NCBI GenBank assembly: GCA_965662355.1
Contig: CBFIHP010000019.1
Coordinates: forward strand, 1-64,000
DNA: 64,000 nucleotides
Source: GCA-2683825 sp965662355
GTDB taxonomy: Bacteria; Planctomycetota; UBA1135; GCA-002686595
Reading direction: 5' to 3'
This document shows positions 18,408-26,650 of this stretch, piece by piece. The position numbers and the translations under genes are program-made. Positions within the stretch are counted from its first letter, which is position 1. Each line of letters opens with the position of its first letter. Below the pieces are notes generated by a model, which was not told where the DNA came from, did no database searches, and saw only the letters and a program-made list of their open reading frames with translations.

Positions 18408-18413
18408 TAGAAT
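18408..18413 (+). promoter_or_regulatory. Candidate -10 element (TAGAAT) ahead of the M48 protease gene
   Basis: TAGAAT lies 10 bases before the ATG at 18424. If used as a -10 element it would give an almost leaderless transcript. No convincing -35 box is visible, and this hexamer is expected several times by chance in the window. Confidence 0.2.
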
Positions 18414-18423
18414 TCCGAGGCCC

Positions 18424-19791
18424 ATGCTGTCCCCCCGATTGCTGCTCACCCTCGCGCCCCTCGGCCTCGGTCTCGGCCTCGCCGCCTGTGTCACCGATGC
18501 CGTGACCGGTAAACGTAGATACGCTCCCGTCCAATGGGACGTCGCGGAAGAGCTCGAGCTCGGTCGCGAGAGTGCTCCGAACGTCGAATCCCAGTTCGAC
18601 GCCGCCTATCCCGACCCGCTGGTCAACGAAGAGCTAGGCAAGATCGTGGCCCAGCTGGTCGCGTTGAGTCCACGCAAGGACGACTTCGAGTTCCGCTTCG
18701 AGGTGCTGAACTCCTCGATCCCCAATGCGTTCGCCCTGCCCGGCGGCCTGGTGTACATCACCCGCGGGCTCCTGCAAGAGCTCGAGACCGAGGCCGAGTT
18801 CATCGCCGTGCTCGGTCACGAACTGGGGCACGTCGAACATCGTCACTCGATGCTGAACCAATCCAAGGGTGCCGTTACCGGGTTGATCACGCGCCCCTTG
18901 GGCGCGGTGGCACGGCGCCTTCCCATCGGGGGGCGAATCGTTGGAGCTGCAGCCGGTGTGGTCGCGGCGCCTTCGGTTTTTTTCGGACTGAAGTTCAGTC
19001 GCGAGCAGGAGCTCGAAGCGGATCAACGAGGCGTCTATTTTTGTGCCGAGCTCGGCTACGACCCGCGCGAGTTCATGCGCGTGTTCGAACTCTTCGAGCG
19101 TATGGAACAGGAATCCGGAGGCGGTTCCGAGTTTTCGATTTTGCGCACGCACCCGTTGAACAAGAATCGGGTCGAGGGCATCGAGAAAACCCTCGAAGAC
19201 GACTATCCAGAGCTGGCCCAACGCGACAACGCATCGTTTCGGCGAAGCTCGCCGCGCTTTGCCGAGATTCTCGAGGGCTTCCACACGCGCAAGGAGGCCT
19301 ACGCGTTCTACGACCGTGCCCTGTCGCGAGTGGGGGACCAGCCCGAGGATATCGATCAAGATACTCTCGAAGCCGCGAAGGCGGATCTGCACGCGGCGCG
19401 CACGTTGGTTCCCGACGAGCCGTTGTTCCAGCTCTTCGAAGGCGAGCTAGCCCTTGCGGCCGAGGACTACGAAGGGGCCCTTCAGCACTTCGTCGAAGCC
19501 CATGCCATCTACGAGCGACGTACACCCGGCAAAGGGCACTGGAAGGTGCCCTTCTTCCTGGGGGCCATGGCGCTCGAAGCAGGACAGGTCAAAGACGCCA
19601 TCGAGTATTTGGTGATGGCGGAGGCGCGCTTTCCACTGAACGGCATGACTTCGTTCGCACTCGGGCGCGCAAACGAGGCCAAGGGCGATGCCGAAGCGGC
19701 CCGTGCCGCCTACGAACGCGCCGAGCAGCATCTGCCGGGGGACTCTCCCTTGAAGAAGGAAGCACGTCGCCGGCGGAAAGAGCTCCGATGA
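18424..19791 (+). CDS. M48 family zinc metalloprotease with TPR-like C-terminus, lipoprotein
   Basis: The 455-residue protein has a lipoprotein signal (lipobox GLAAC) and an M48 peptidase domain. The zinc motif GHELGHVEHRH contains His132 and His136, and the third ligand lies in SREQELEADQRGVYFCAELG. The preceding NSSIPNAFALPGGLVYITRG block is typical of BepA/YfgC- and LoiP-type proteases. After about residue 300 the sequence becomes helical and Ala-rich (DLHAARTLVPDEPLFQLFEG; EGALQHFVEAHAIYERR; GRANEAKGDAEAARAAYERA), consistent with TPR repeats as in BepA. It probably helps assemble or degrade outer membrane proteins. The ATG at 18424 precedes the signal peptide directly. Its stop overlaps a possible upstream ATG of the next gene. 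Confidence 0.92.
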   Translation: MLSPRLLLTLAPLGLGLGLAACVTDAVTGKRRYAPVQWDVAEELELGRESAPNVESQFDAAYPDPLVNEELGKIVAQLVALSPRKDDFEFRFEVLNSSIPNAFALPGGLVYITRGLLQELETEAEFIAVLGHELGHVEHRHSMLNQSKGAVTGLITRPLGAVARRLPIGGRIVGAAAGVVAAPSVFFGLKFSREQELEADQRGVYFCAELGYDPREFMRVFELFERMEQESGGGSEFSILRTHPLNKNRVEGIEKTLEDDYPELAQRDNASFRRSSPRFAEILEGFHTRKEAYAFYDRALSRVGDQPEDIDQDTLEAAKADLHAARTLVPDEPLFQLFEGELALAAEDYEGALQHFVEAHAIYERRTPGKGHWKVPFFLGAMALEAGQVKDAIEYLVMAEARFPLNGMTSFALGRANEAKGDAEAARAAYERAEQHLPGDSPLKKEARRRRKELR

Positions 19792-19832
19792 TGCGTAACG
19801 CATCTGCGAATCCCGAAAAGCTCTTCACCTTC

Positions 19833-20606
19833 ATGAAACGAATTCCCTGCGCCACTCTTGTTCTCCTGGGCGCTTCCTGTGCAACCCCCGCGTCCCGAAT
19901 GCCGACGATGAGTGAAGTGCTCGTCACCTCGGATGCTTTGCCTGTCAGCGAGCTGATTGCGGGGCCGGCTCCCGCGTCCCAAGAGCCCACGGAGCTGGAC
20001 AAGAAATACTCCGAGCTCGGTATCGGCGGAAGGCCGCACGCCTCGACGTACATGCAGGGCTATATCGGAGCGAATTTCATCCAGGACATGACCCGTCGGG
20101 GCGGTACTTCGATTCCCGTGAAGGGGGACTTCGACGAGTTGCCCGTCATCGGCGGTGGGGGCCAGTTCGTGCTCGGAGGAAAGCGCCTCGACCTCGGTCT
20201 GGAGGGTATGGTCAACTTCGGCGGTCGCGCCAATGTCGCGGCCTTCCGGGTCGGCGGTGGCGGCGGAGCCGTGGTGGTCGATGTCGGTTTGCTCGTCATC
20301 GACTTCTACGGAGGTCCGTTCGTGAGCATGTTTCTAGGCGAGAAAATACGGGTCTATGGCGCAGCGGGTCCCGTGATCCAGTTCGCTCAGTACGACGAAA
20401 AGGAGGGCGGGGGGTTGCAGCAGCGAGGCGGAAGCGGCTTCGGCACGGGCTACTACGCCCGGACCGGAATGGAGTTGCGCGTGCGCCCCGGCACCCTGGT
20501 CGGTCTCGGGATCCGTTGGGTCGAGACCCGCGTGGATCTCGACAGCAACTTGGGCGACCTCGACGTCAGTGGCATCGAGGTGGTTTTCAGCGTTACCCAG
20601 TTCTAG
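19833..20606 (+). CDS. Putative outer membrane beta-barrel protein with lipobox
   Basis: The 257-residue protein begins MKRIPCATLVLLGASCATPA, with lipobox LGASC. After a disordered linker the sequence is rich in alternating hydrophobic strands with glycines: YMQGYIGANFIQDM, IGGGGQFVLGGKRLDLGLEG, FRVGGGGGAVVVDVG, YYARTGMELRVRPG, ending GIEVVFSVTQF with a C-terminal Phe, as in many outer membrane barrels. No close family is recognised. An in-frame ATG at 19788 overlaps the M48 gene's stop (ATGA) and would add 15 residues before the signal; the internal ATG gives a more normal signal peptide. It may be a substrate or partner of the upstream assembly-type protease (inference). Confidence 0.62.
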   Translation: MKRIPCATLVLLGASCATPASRMPTMSEVLVTSDALPVSELIAGPAPASQEPTELDKKYSELGIGGRPHASTYMQGYIGANFIQDMTRRGGTSIPVKGDFDELPVIGGGGQFVLGGKRLDLGLEGMVNFGGRANVAAFRVGGGGGAVVVDVGLLVIDFYGGPFVSMFLGEKIRVYGAAGPVIQFAQYDEKEGGGLQQRGGSGFGTGYYARTGMELRVRPGTLVGLGIRWVETRVDLDSNLGDLDVSGIEVVFSVTQF

Positions 20607-20661
20607 CTCGGTCCTTTCTCCAGCAATCAGCCCTCCTAATCCCACCCAGGCTCTCATCGAC

Positions 20662-21864
20662 ATGAAGTCCATCGTTCGTTTCGCTTCCCTCTTCGCTCTC
20701 TTGGTTGCGCTCGCAGCCTGCTCGTCCGCCCCCCCCGGCTCCGTGTCCGTCGGCTCTCCCGATTGCATCTGCGGTGAGGCCGAGGCGGCCATCACCGGTT
20801 GCTATCACCGACGCTGCATCACGGGGCTCGGGAATCCGGACAATGCGGCCTGTGTCTGCGGTGGCTTGGAGGCGGGCGAAGGCGAACGCCAGATGGTCAG
20901 CGACGGCGGTGGGTCGAGCTCGCGTCTGATCGGACAACCCCAGACCCTGCACCTGAAGAGCGGCAAGTCCGTCAAGGGCATGCTGCTCGCCGACAACGGT
21001 GCCTTGCTCTCGTTGCGAACGTCCTCCGGCGATCGCCAGCTGAACTACGAGCAGCTGGCGCCGCGCTCGGTCTATCGACTCGAGAAAGGCCGCACGCCCA
21101 AGAACGATGGACTCGGGCTGGCGAAGCTCGGCGATCTGGCGCGCAAGGCCGGTTACTGGGCCCACGCCAAGCGTCACTACCACGATGCCTTGAAGGCGGA
21201 TTTCACGCTGCAAGCGCGGCTCGAGACATCCATGGCCGAGCTGCGGGAGGAGGCGTCACAGGACGTGCTGGCCCAGGCCCACGTCGACATGAAGAGGCAC
21301 AAGGTCAAGGATGCCGAGAAGCACTTGACGACGATCCTCAACGAGTTCCCCCAGGAGACGGCCGCGGTCGAAGCCGCCGCCATGCTGGGGCGCATTCACG
21401 AGACCAGTCAGCGCACGCGTTCGGCACCCTCCTCGGACGAGCGTCTCGCGAAGCTCTTCGCTACGCCCCGCAAAAATCTCGAGACGGCGGCCAAGAACAA
21501 CCACAGCGGACTGACGAACAAGAACCAGTCGCGCTCCCTGAATTCCTATCGCAACGCGCTCAAGAACCTGGACAAGGCGCGCAAGCATGTGCACAAGATC
21601 GCGGACAAGAACGCCGAGGATCGTCAGGCTGTGGCGATGGCCAAGGACCTCGACGGGCAGATCGTCGATCTGTACGTATCGACGACCCTCAATCTGGTCA
21701 GCACCTACATGGTGCAGACCTCCTACAACAATGCGCTCAAGGCAGTGAACGAGGCTATCGCAATCGCCCCGAACGACCAGCGTTTGCTGTCCGCTCGCGC
21801 CCGGATCGAAAACGCAACGGCCGACTCCGATTGGGGCTTCGGCTGGGTACGTCGGGGGCGCTAG
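20662..21864 (+). CDS. Lipoprotein of unknown function with TPR-like helical region
   Basis: The 400-residue product starts MKSIVRFASLFALLVALAAC and has a lipobox. The next segment is unusually Cys-rich (PDCICGEAEAAITGCYH, RRCITGLGNPDNAACVCGG), followed by a small beta-rich part (LHLKSGKSVKGMLLADNGAL) that could be a short SH3-like fold. The C-terminal half is helical and Lys/Ala-rich (AKRHYHDALKADFTLQ; LNSYRNALKNLDKARKHVHK; SYNNALKAVNEAIAIAPND), consistent with TPR-like repeats. The start is 55 bases after the preceding stop. The longer open frame upstream covers the end of the previous gene and is not used. Function is unknown; it may act as an envelope scaffold. Confidence 0.7.
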   Translation: MKSIVRFASLFALLVALAACSSAPPGSVSVGSPDCICGEAEAAITGCYHRRCITGLGNPDNAACVCGGLEAGEGERQMVSDGGGSSSRLIGQPQTLHLKSGKSVKGMLLADNGALLSLRTSSGDRQLNYEQLAPRSVYRLEKGRTPKNDGLGLAKLGDLARKAGYWAHAKRHYHDALKADFTLQARLETSMAELREEASQDVLAQAHVDMKRHKVKDAEKHLTTILNEFPQETAAVEAAAMLGRIHETSQRTRSAPSSDERLAKLFATPRKNLETAAKNNHSGLTNKNQSRSLNSYRNALKNLDKARKHVHKIADKNAEDRQAVAMAKDLDGQIVDLYVSTTLNLVSTYMVQTSYNNALKAVNEAIAIAPNDQRLLSARARIENATADSDWGFGWVRRGR

Positions 21865-21894
21865 CCCACAGTCGAGACCCACAGGGCGACACCC

Positions 21895-22617
21895 ATGGAA
21901 AACCCGGGGCCCACACCCAATCGGCCTTCTGTTTCGTTCAGCGTGCTTCTCGTGGCGCTGAGCAGTTACATCCTGTTCGTTCCCTTTGTCGGGAGCTTCG
22001 GGGCAAAGCTAGGCTTCATCGCGGTCTTGGTCGTGGGGCTGGTCGTGGCCCGCGAGACGGCCGTGGTCTTCAGGTTGGCTCTCACCATTGTCGGGCTGAT
22101 CTTGGTGTCGAAACTGATCGACCTCGTCCTCACGGGGAGCTATAGCGAGTCGAACAGGATCGTCGATTCGATTCTGGCAACCGGCTACCTGTTCTTCCTC
22201 GTCATCATGCTCCTGCGTTCGGTCGCGCGAAGCCATGGATCCTCCCTGAACACGGTTCTCGGTGGCATCAACGTCTATCTATTGATGGCCATAGCTTTCA
22301 TGACGCTGCACTCGCTCGTGGAGAAGATCGATCCGGGGTCCTACATGACCCAGGGGGTCCCGATATCGGAGTACGTCGCGGCAGAGGTTCCGGACCTCAT
22401 GGAGGAGGCTCATCGAGCTCGTGTCGTTTTTCTCTACTTCAGTTTCACGACGCTCACGACGCTCGGGTACGGCGACATTGTCCCAGCGCAGCCTGTGTCC
22501 CAGATCCTCTGTGGTGTAGAAGCCGTGATCGGCCAGCTCTACGTGGCCATCTTCATCGGTGGGTTGGTGGCGCTCCATGTCAGCACGGTGCAGGAGCGAA
22601 TACGAGCCAGAGGCTAG
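21895..22617 (+). CDS. Two-pore-helix potassium-type ion channel (Ion_trans_2)
   Basis: The 240-residue membrane protein has several predicted helices (about residues 16-50, 57-80, 95-108, 123-140, 178-200, 205-230). Near residue 190 it carries the selectivity filter TTLGYGD, a close match to the K+ channel signature T-x-G-Y-G-D. The helices before and after the filter give the standard TM-pore-TM core, with extra helices at the N-terminus. No RCK/TrkA domain is attached, so gating is not predictable. It likely conducts K+ across the cytoplasmic membrane. AGGG lies about 9 bases before the ATG. It converges on the DUF4136 gene 13 bases away, without an obvious terminator. Confidence 0.88.
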   Translation: MENPGPTPNRPSVSFSVLLVALSSYILFVPFVGSFGAKLGFIAVLVVGLVVARETAVVFRLALTIVGLILVSKLIDLVLTGSYSESNRIVDSILATGYLFFLVIMLLRSVARSHGSSLNTVLGGINVYLLMAIAFMTLHSLVEKIDPGSYMTQGVPISEYVAAEVPDLMEEAHRARVVFLYFSFTTLTTLGYGDIVPAQPVSQILCGVEAVIGQLYVAIFIGGLVALHVSTVQERIRARG

Positions 22618-22630
22618 TGGGCTGGGTGGG

Positions 22631-23146
22631 CTAGGGAGGGAAGCCTTCGAGAACCCAGCTCACCGCCCGGGCGACGTGTTTTCCGGGAGTCGAGGTTCCA
22701 ATCTCTGATTGGTACGTGCCAGACCACATGGTGTTCTTGCTGTCCGGGTCGATCAACAGGATCTGCAGGGTCCCGACTTCGTAGCTGAGCTCGAAGGGTC
22801 CATCGCCCCAGCGGCGTGGCAAGGCGTCGCCGTGATAGGTGCGATCCTCGAGTCCGACGCTATAGCCCACAAGGAAATCCGCCGCGTCGGACGCGACCTT
22901 GCGCAGTCCCTTGACGGCCAAGTCGGCCTCCACGGCCGCGCGAATGCGTCCATCAAGGACCCTTGCGTCCACGCGTTCATCCGCGATCTCGGGCGTCTTC
23001 ATCGGCGCCCAGGCAAAGGCCTTCTGCTGGGCCCAGTGCACGTCCGGGTTGAACTTGTAGTCCACGGGGGCCAGCGTCGAACAGGCGCCCAGGAGTCCGA
23101 GTGCGAGCCCGAGCGCGAGCCCGGAGGAATGGTGGTTTTGCTTCAT
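22631..23146 (-). CDS. DUF4136 lipoprotein
   Basis: The 171-residue protein starts MKQNHHSSGLALGLALGLLG with lipobox LGAC. The mature part, LAPVDYKFNPDVHWAQQKAF then RIRAAVEADLAVKGLRKVAS, ADFLVGYSVGLED and GTLQILLIDPDSKNTMWSGT, matches the DUF4136 pattern (a short domain with a DFxxxxxYxxYKTFxW-like start and a GTLxIDhxD-like end). These small lipoproteins are common in envelopes and have no settled function. The ATG at 23146 is preferred because it directly precedes the signal. Confidence 0.82.
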   Translation of the reverse strand: MKQNHHSSGLALGLALGLLGACSTLAPVDYKFNPDVHWAQQKAFAWAPMKTPEIADERVDARVLDGRIRAAVEADLAVKGLRKVASDAADFLVGYSVGLEDRTYHGDALPRRWGDGPFELSYEVGTLQILLIDPDSKNTMWSGTYQSEIGTSTPGKHVARAVSWVLEGFPP

Positions 23147-23232
23147 GTCGATTGCGTGGAGGTCGCGAGAGCGTAACTTCCGATGGGCGACGCAGCCAAG
23201 AATCACGTTTCGAACGAGTCTGGTTAGCCTCG

Positions 23233-23343
23233 GTGCCCGGGATCTCGTACCCCGATCTCCGGCTGGGTATCTACGTCGAGGACGTCATCGAGCTGGCCAA
23301 GGCCCGCGGCGGCCGGGCCGAGGGGACCAGCCCGCAGGGCTAG
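23233..23343 (+). pseudogene. Possible C-terminal remnant of a lost gene
   Basis: From a GTG at 23233 the plus strand reads VPGISYPDLRLGIYVEDVIE followed by LAKARGGRAEG and a stop at 23341-23343. The codons are strongly GC3-biased, as in the real genes here, and the segment lies in the non-coding gap between two genes rather than opposite a gene. It looks like the last 36 codons of a longer protein whose beginning was lost, but no family is recognised. Its stop overlaps the stop of the convergent gene in the sequence CTAG. This is a weak call. Confidence 0.3.
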
Positions 23344-24779
23344 TACGTCCCGATGACGCCGCCCGTCGCTGTCGAGAACCAAGGATCCAGGATGCCAGCC
23401 CCGGCCGCGAGATCACCGAAGACGATCGATTGTGCATACCAATTGCTGCCGACGAGGCTGCAGTTGTTTGGGATCGTCAACGTGTAGGACGTCGTGCTTC
23501 CGCCACCAGCGTGGGGTGGGGCGAGGGTGATGTTCGCGATGAAACCGGCACCCACGAGGAGCTCGGAGAGTCCGGCCGGGGGCAGGATGAACAAGGTGCC
23601 CAGATCGAGCAGGGTTCCGCCACTGGGGTTCATGCGTACCAGCGTGACCCAGACGCCCGCACCGCGAGTCAGCTGCGGTTGCATCGTGATCGTCCACGCA
23701 GCGCCGACGACGACCGGCGTCGCTGTCAGTACATCCTGGTTCGTGCCCGTTCCGTTGTACGTGAAGTACGTCGCGGGGAAAGCGCTGCAGGGAACGGCCT
23801 CGAGGGCGTTGAGGTTCTCGTTGGGCGTCAGGCCGAGCAACGTGAAGTCCGTGTGTACGATGAAGGTACCCGGGACGTCGAGCACCAGAACGGAGGGATC
23901 GAGGGGCGTGAAGGTGTGCACGCTGTACTGGATGAGGTGGCTCGTCGAGAAGGCGATGCCGGCGATGTTCTTGCCCACACTGCCCGCCGAGATGACGCCA
24001 CCACCGGAACCGACAGGACCCGTTGTGCCGATCAGGTTCAGCGCATCCAGCTCCATACCCGCGATGCCCAGGTTGACATCGGTCGCCAGGCCCGCGCCCG
24101 CGAGGATGGCGATGATCGGTGGCGTACTGCTGAGATCGGAATAAAGGATGTCACCGGGCGTCGCACCGAGGAGGGGCAGGGTCGGCGATCCCGCGCGCAG
24201 GGAAAAGTAGACGCCGTTGGCACTGGTGGGAGTGGAGTAGTCGAAGGCATCGAGATCGTCGCACACATTGCCCGGCACGCAGTTCGTGTTGGCCCAGGCG
24301 GCGTTGGCTTCATCCCCCGTGCCCGTTCCGGTAGCGTAGCCGAGCCCGGTGGGCGCCAGGATGTTGCCACCGGAGCCTTGCAGGAAGATGTCGCCCGCGG
24401 CGGCCGGGGCGGTGCCCGGGGCGGTATCCGTGGACCACTCGAAGTTCACTCCACTACCGGCGATGCCGTTCGTGTTGAAGTCCACCGAGAAGACGATCGT
24501 GTGCGTAGTCGAAGCGAGGGCCGTGTCGTCGCCGAAGGACAGGGCGTCGATATCATCGCCCTGTTGCAGCCCCATGACGAAATGGGGGATGGCCGAGGTC
24601 GCGGGACCGGGGTAGCCCTCGGTCAGGAGTCCCGGCGGGGAAGAGAAGGAAATCGTTCTGTCAATGTCGAAGGTCGTCTGTGCTGCTCCCAACGAGGCGA
24701 GACCGACAAGGCCCAGGCTGGTGAGCCATCGGCGACGAGAGTTTCGTAGAGCAAGAGAGGTCCTGTGGCTTCGCAGCAT
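23340..24779 (-). CDS. Secreted protein of unknown function with a C-terminal beta module
   Basis: The 479-residue protein has a signal peptide (MLRSHRTSLALRNSRRRWLT then hydrophobic, cleavage near AAQ). The mature part is Gly/Thr-rich and beta-type, with repeated segments such as DALSFGDDTALASTTHTIVF and IAGMELDALNLIG, plus a possible Ca-binding-like NANC-x-PGNVCDDLDAFD segment. The last 110 residues (from about YNGTGTNQDVLTATPVVVGA to SLVGSNWYAQSIVFGD) resemble, loosely, the C-terminal module of the proteins encoded at 39174, 49909 and 51862, though the final NAxDLxVG signature is not present. No catalytic motif was found. The ATG at 24779 directly precedes the signal peptide; an open frame extends to 25064 without one. 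Confidence 0.72.
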   Translation of the reverse strand: MLRSHRTSLALRNSRRRWLTSLGLVGLASLGAAQTTFDIDRTISFSSPPGLLTEGYPGPATSAIPHFVMGLQQGDDIDALSFGDDTALASTTHTIVFSVDFNTNGIAGSGVNFEWSTDTAPGTAPAAAGDIFLQGSGGNILAPTGLGYATGTGTGDEANAAWANTNCVPGNVCDDLDAFDYSTPTSANGVYFSLRAGSPTLPLLGATPGDILYSDLSSTPPIIAILAGAGLATDVNLGIAGMELDALNLIGTTGPVGSGGGVISAGSVGKNIAGIAFSTSHLIQYSVHTFTPLDPSVLVLDVPGTFIVHTDFTLLGLTPNENLNALEAVPCSAFPATYFTYNGTGTNQDVLTATPVVVGAAWTITMQPQLTRGAGVWVTLVRMNPSGGTLLDLGTLFILPPAGLSELLVGAGFIANITLAPPHAGGGSTTSYTLTIPNNCSLVGSNWYAQSIVFGDLAAGAGILDPWFSTATGGVIGTY

Positions 24780-24909
24780 CGGTCTGTGTCGATATTGGTT
24801 ATTTCGGAGGGGTACGCCTACCCTAGCGAGAAGCTCGAGGTCCAGGGGTAATGGAAAGTCCACGTATCCCCGTCGAATTCCCACTCCCGGGTGAGGCCCA
24901 AGGGCCTTC

Positions 24910-26343
24910 TTATTCACTCTTCGCGAAGCAATACAGATTCGAACGCCCGCGAATGAAGAGCTCGTCCCCGGCCACTGCTGGCGACGCATCGAAGACGTCC
25001 TCCAGCTTGTTGACCGAGACCGTTTCCATCTCGGTGCCGGTCGTGACAACTTCGACCGTCCCATCGCGACCGAGGATGTAGATGTGCTCGCCGGCGATCA
25101 CGGGCGTGGCCCATACATCACCCACGGCATCGAGGCGCTTCGATGTGTAGAGCGGCTCGCCGCTTTCGAAGTCGAGGGCGGACAACAAACCGGAGGAGCC
25201 TTTCAAGGCGTAGAGGATGCCGTCATGCACGATAGGAGAGGGGATGCGCGGTGCGTCGCGGTCGCGCTTCCAGACCATCGCGTCGCTCGCCTCGACCTTC
25301 GTGCCCTCGGCGTCGGCTACGCGAAGTGCATGGAAGGAACCGCCGCTGCGCGTGCCGGTCGAGTAGACGAGCAGCCCGTCGTGGAGCACGGGCGTGGCGA
25401 TGATGCCGCCCCGACGCGCGCCGCCCCGACCACCCGCACGGCCGCCGCCACGATTCCCGGCGCGATTTCCACCACGACCCTCGGGGCTGCCATCACCGCT
25501 GCCAGCGCTGGCGCTTCCACCCGCTCCGCAGGACCAGATCTCTGCACCGGTCTTGGCGTCGTAGGCAATGGTCGTACTCGAGGCGACGATAATTTGGGCT
25601 TGGCCCTTCGCTCCCGTGGCGACGAGGGGGCTGCCCCAGTTGGTGCCTTGTTCGCGTTCCGTGCGCCAGATCTCCTTGCCGGTCTTCTTGTCGAGCGCAA
25701 CGAGGAACGAATCCCCGTCGTGATCCCAGGCGAGTATCAGCGAATCACCCCACAGAATCGGCGAGCTGCCCTCGCCGAACGAGTTCGCGATGTTCATGTC
25801 GCCCAGGTCGAGCTCCCAGAGCAGCTCACCTTCGAGGTCGTAGGCGTATAGACCGTAGGAGCCGAACGAGGCGAACAGGCGCTCACCGTCGCTGACGACC
25901 GAGGGTGAGGCGAACGATCCGTCGCGGTGCGTACCCTGGTGGGGGACTTGTGTGCGAGCGATTTGCTCCCATACAACGGAGCCGTCCTGGCGGTCGAAGG
26001 CTATGACGAGAAAATCCGTCTCGCTCAAAGGTGCCGAGCGGCCGCGACCGCGGCCCCGGCCGCCGCCAGTACTTCCCCGGCTACTTCCGGAGCCACCCGC
26101 TTCTGGTTCTGCGGAAACCGCGGTGGTCACGAAGACCCTGCCGCCGACGATGATGGGAGTCGAGAGACCCTTGCCGGGCAAGGCCGCCTTCCACTTCAGG
26201 TTGTCCTCTTCACCGAACTGGATCGGCGGTGTGCCGGAAGAAACGCTGTTGCCGTCGGGGCCGCGCCACGTGGGCCAATCGTCGCTGCCTTCGAGGTCGA
26301 TGCTGAGGGGGGTGAGAAGTGCGAGGAGAGCTAGGATCTGCAT
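24910..26343 (-). CDS. PQQ-like beta-propeller protein with Gly/Arg-rich insertions, exported
   Basis: The 477-residue protein starts with a short signal peptide and then DDWPTWRGPDGNSVSSGTPP, the typical opening of BamB-like PQQ-propeller proteins in Planctomycetota. Repeats with the form 'LVALDKKTGKEIWRTEREQG', 'TIAYDAKTGAEIWSCGAGG', 'LLSALDFESGEPLYTSKRL' mark the blades. Two Gly/Arg-rich low-complexity stretches interrupt the propeller (about residues 83-103 and 290-330, RGRGRGR- and RGGNRAGNRGGG-like), which is unusual in such proteins. It is probably a periplasmic protein that binds other proteins rather than an enzyme, because no dehydrogenase active-site residues were recognised. Confidence 0.85.
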   Translation of the reverse strand: MQILALLALLTPLSIDLEGSDDWPTWRGPDGNSVSSGTPPIQFGEEDNLKWKAALPGKGLSTPIIVGGRVFVTTAVSAEPEAGGSGSSRGSTGGGRGRGRGRSAPLSETDFLVIAFDRQDGSVVWEQIARTQVPHQGTHRDGSFASPSVVSDGERLFASFGSYGLYAYDLEGELLWELDLGDMNIANSFGEGSSPILWGDSLILAWDHDGDSFLVALDKKTGKEIWRTEREQGTNWGSPLVATGAKGQAQIIVASSTTIAYDAKTGAEIWSCGAGGSASAGSGDGSPEGRGGNRAGNRGGGRAGGRGGARRGGIIATPVLHDGLLVYSTGTRSGGSFHALRVADAEGTKVEASDAMVWKRDRDAPRIPSPIVHDGILYALKGSSGLLSALDFESGEPLYTSKRLDAVGDVWATPVIAGEHIYILGRDGTVEVVTTGTEMETVSVNKLEDVFDASPAVAGDELFIRGRSNLYCFAKSE

Positions 26344-26465
26344 GGCTGCATGATAACGCGGCAGCCCGCCGCGGGAGAAATCCGTGGGGGCGCAGTTCGG
26401 TGGACACAGCTGATTGACACAATCGAGACCATAGGGAGCAATGGGGCCGGAGGCCTCGTTCGATA

Positions 26466-26591
26466 ATGGCCCAGCACGAGGCGTTCAAGAGGGCGCTGGT
26501 TTCCGGGAGGCAGCACCCGGACCAATTAGAGGCTCTGGAGACGGCTGTCACGGCGCATCAGGAAGAATTGAAGGCGTTTGCGGGACTCTAG
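26466..26591 (+). CDS. Small ORF, 41 residues, helical
   Basis: The 307 bases between 26344 and 26650 hold only one candidate, this short frame. It reads MAQHEAFKRALVSGRQHPDQ followed by LEALETAVTAHQEELKAFAGL, an amphipathic helical sequence rich in Ala, Glu and Gln. GGAGG lies 12 bases before the ATG, a little far. It ends 59 bases before the next gene. It could be a real small protein or the end of a lost gene. No family is recognised and confidence is low. Confidence 0.28.
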   Translation: MAQHEAFKRALVSGRQHPDQLEALETAVTAHQEELKAFAGL

Positions 26592-26650
26592 GTAGGACGG
26601 GGCGCTCGGCGCTCCGTAGTCTTTCTTCTTCCCCCAAAGAAGACCGGCCC

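Noticed and set aside
23145..24749. Long plus-strand open frame (534 codons) opposite the secreted protein at 23340
   Set aside because: No start signal and composition typical of antisense; the minus-strand gene has a signal peptide. Only the short separate remnant at 23233-23343 was kept, as a weak call.
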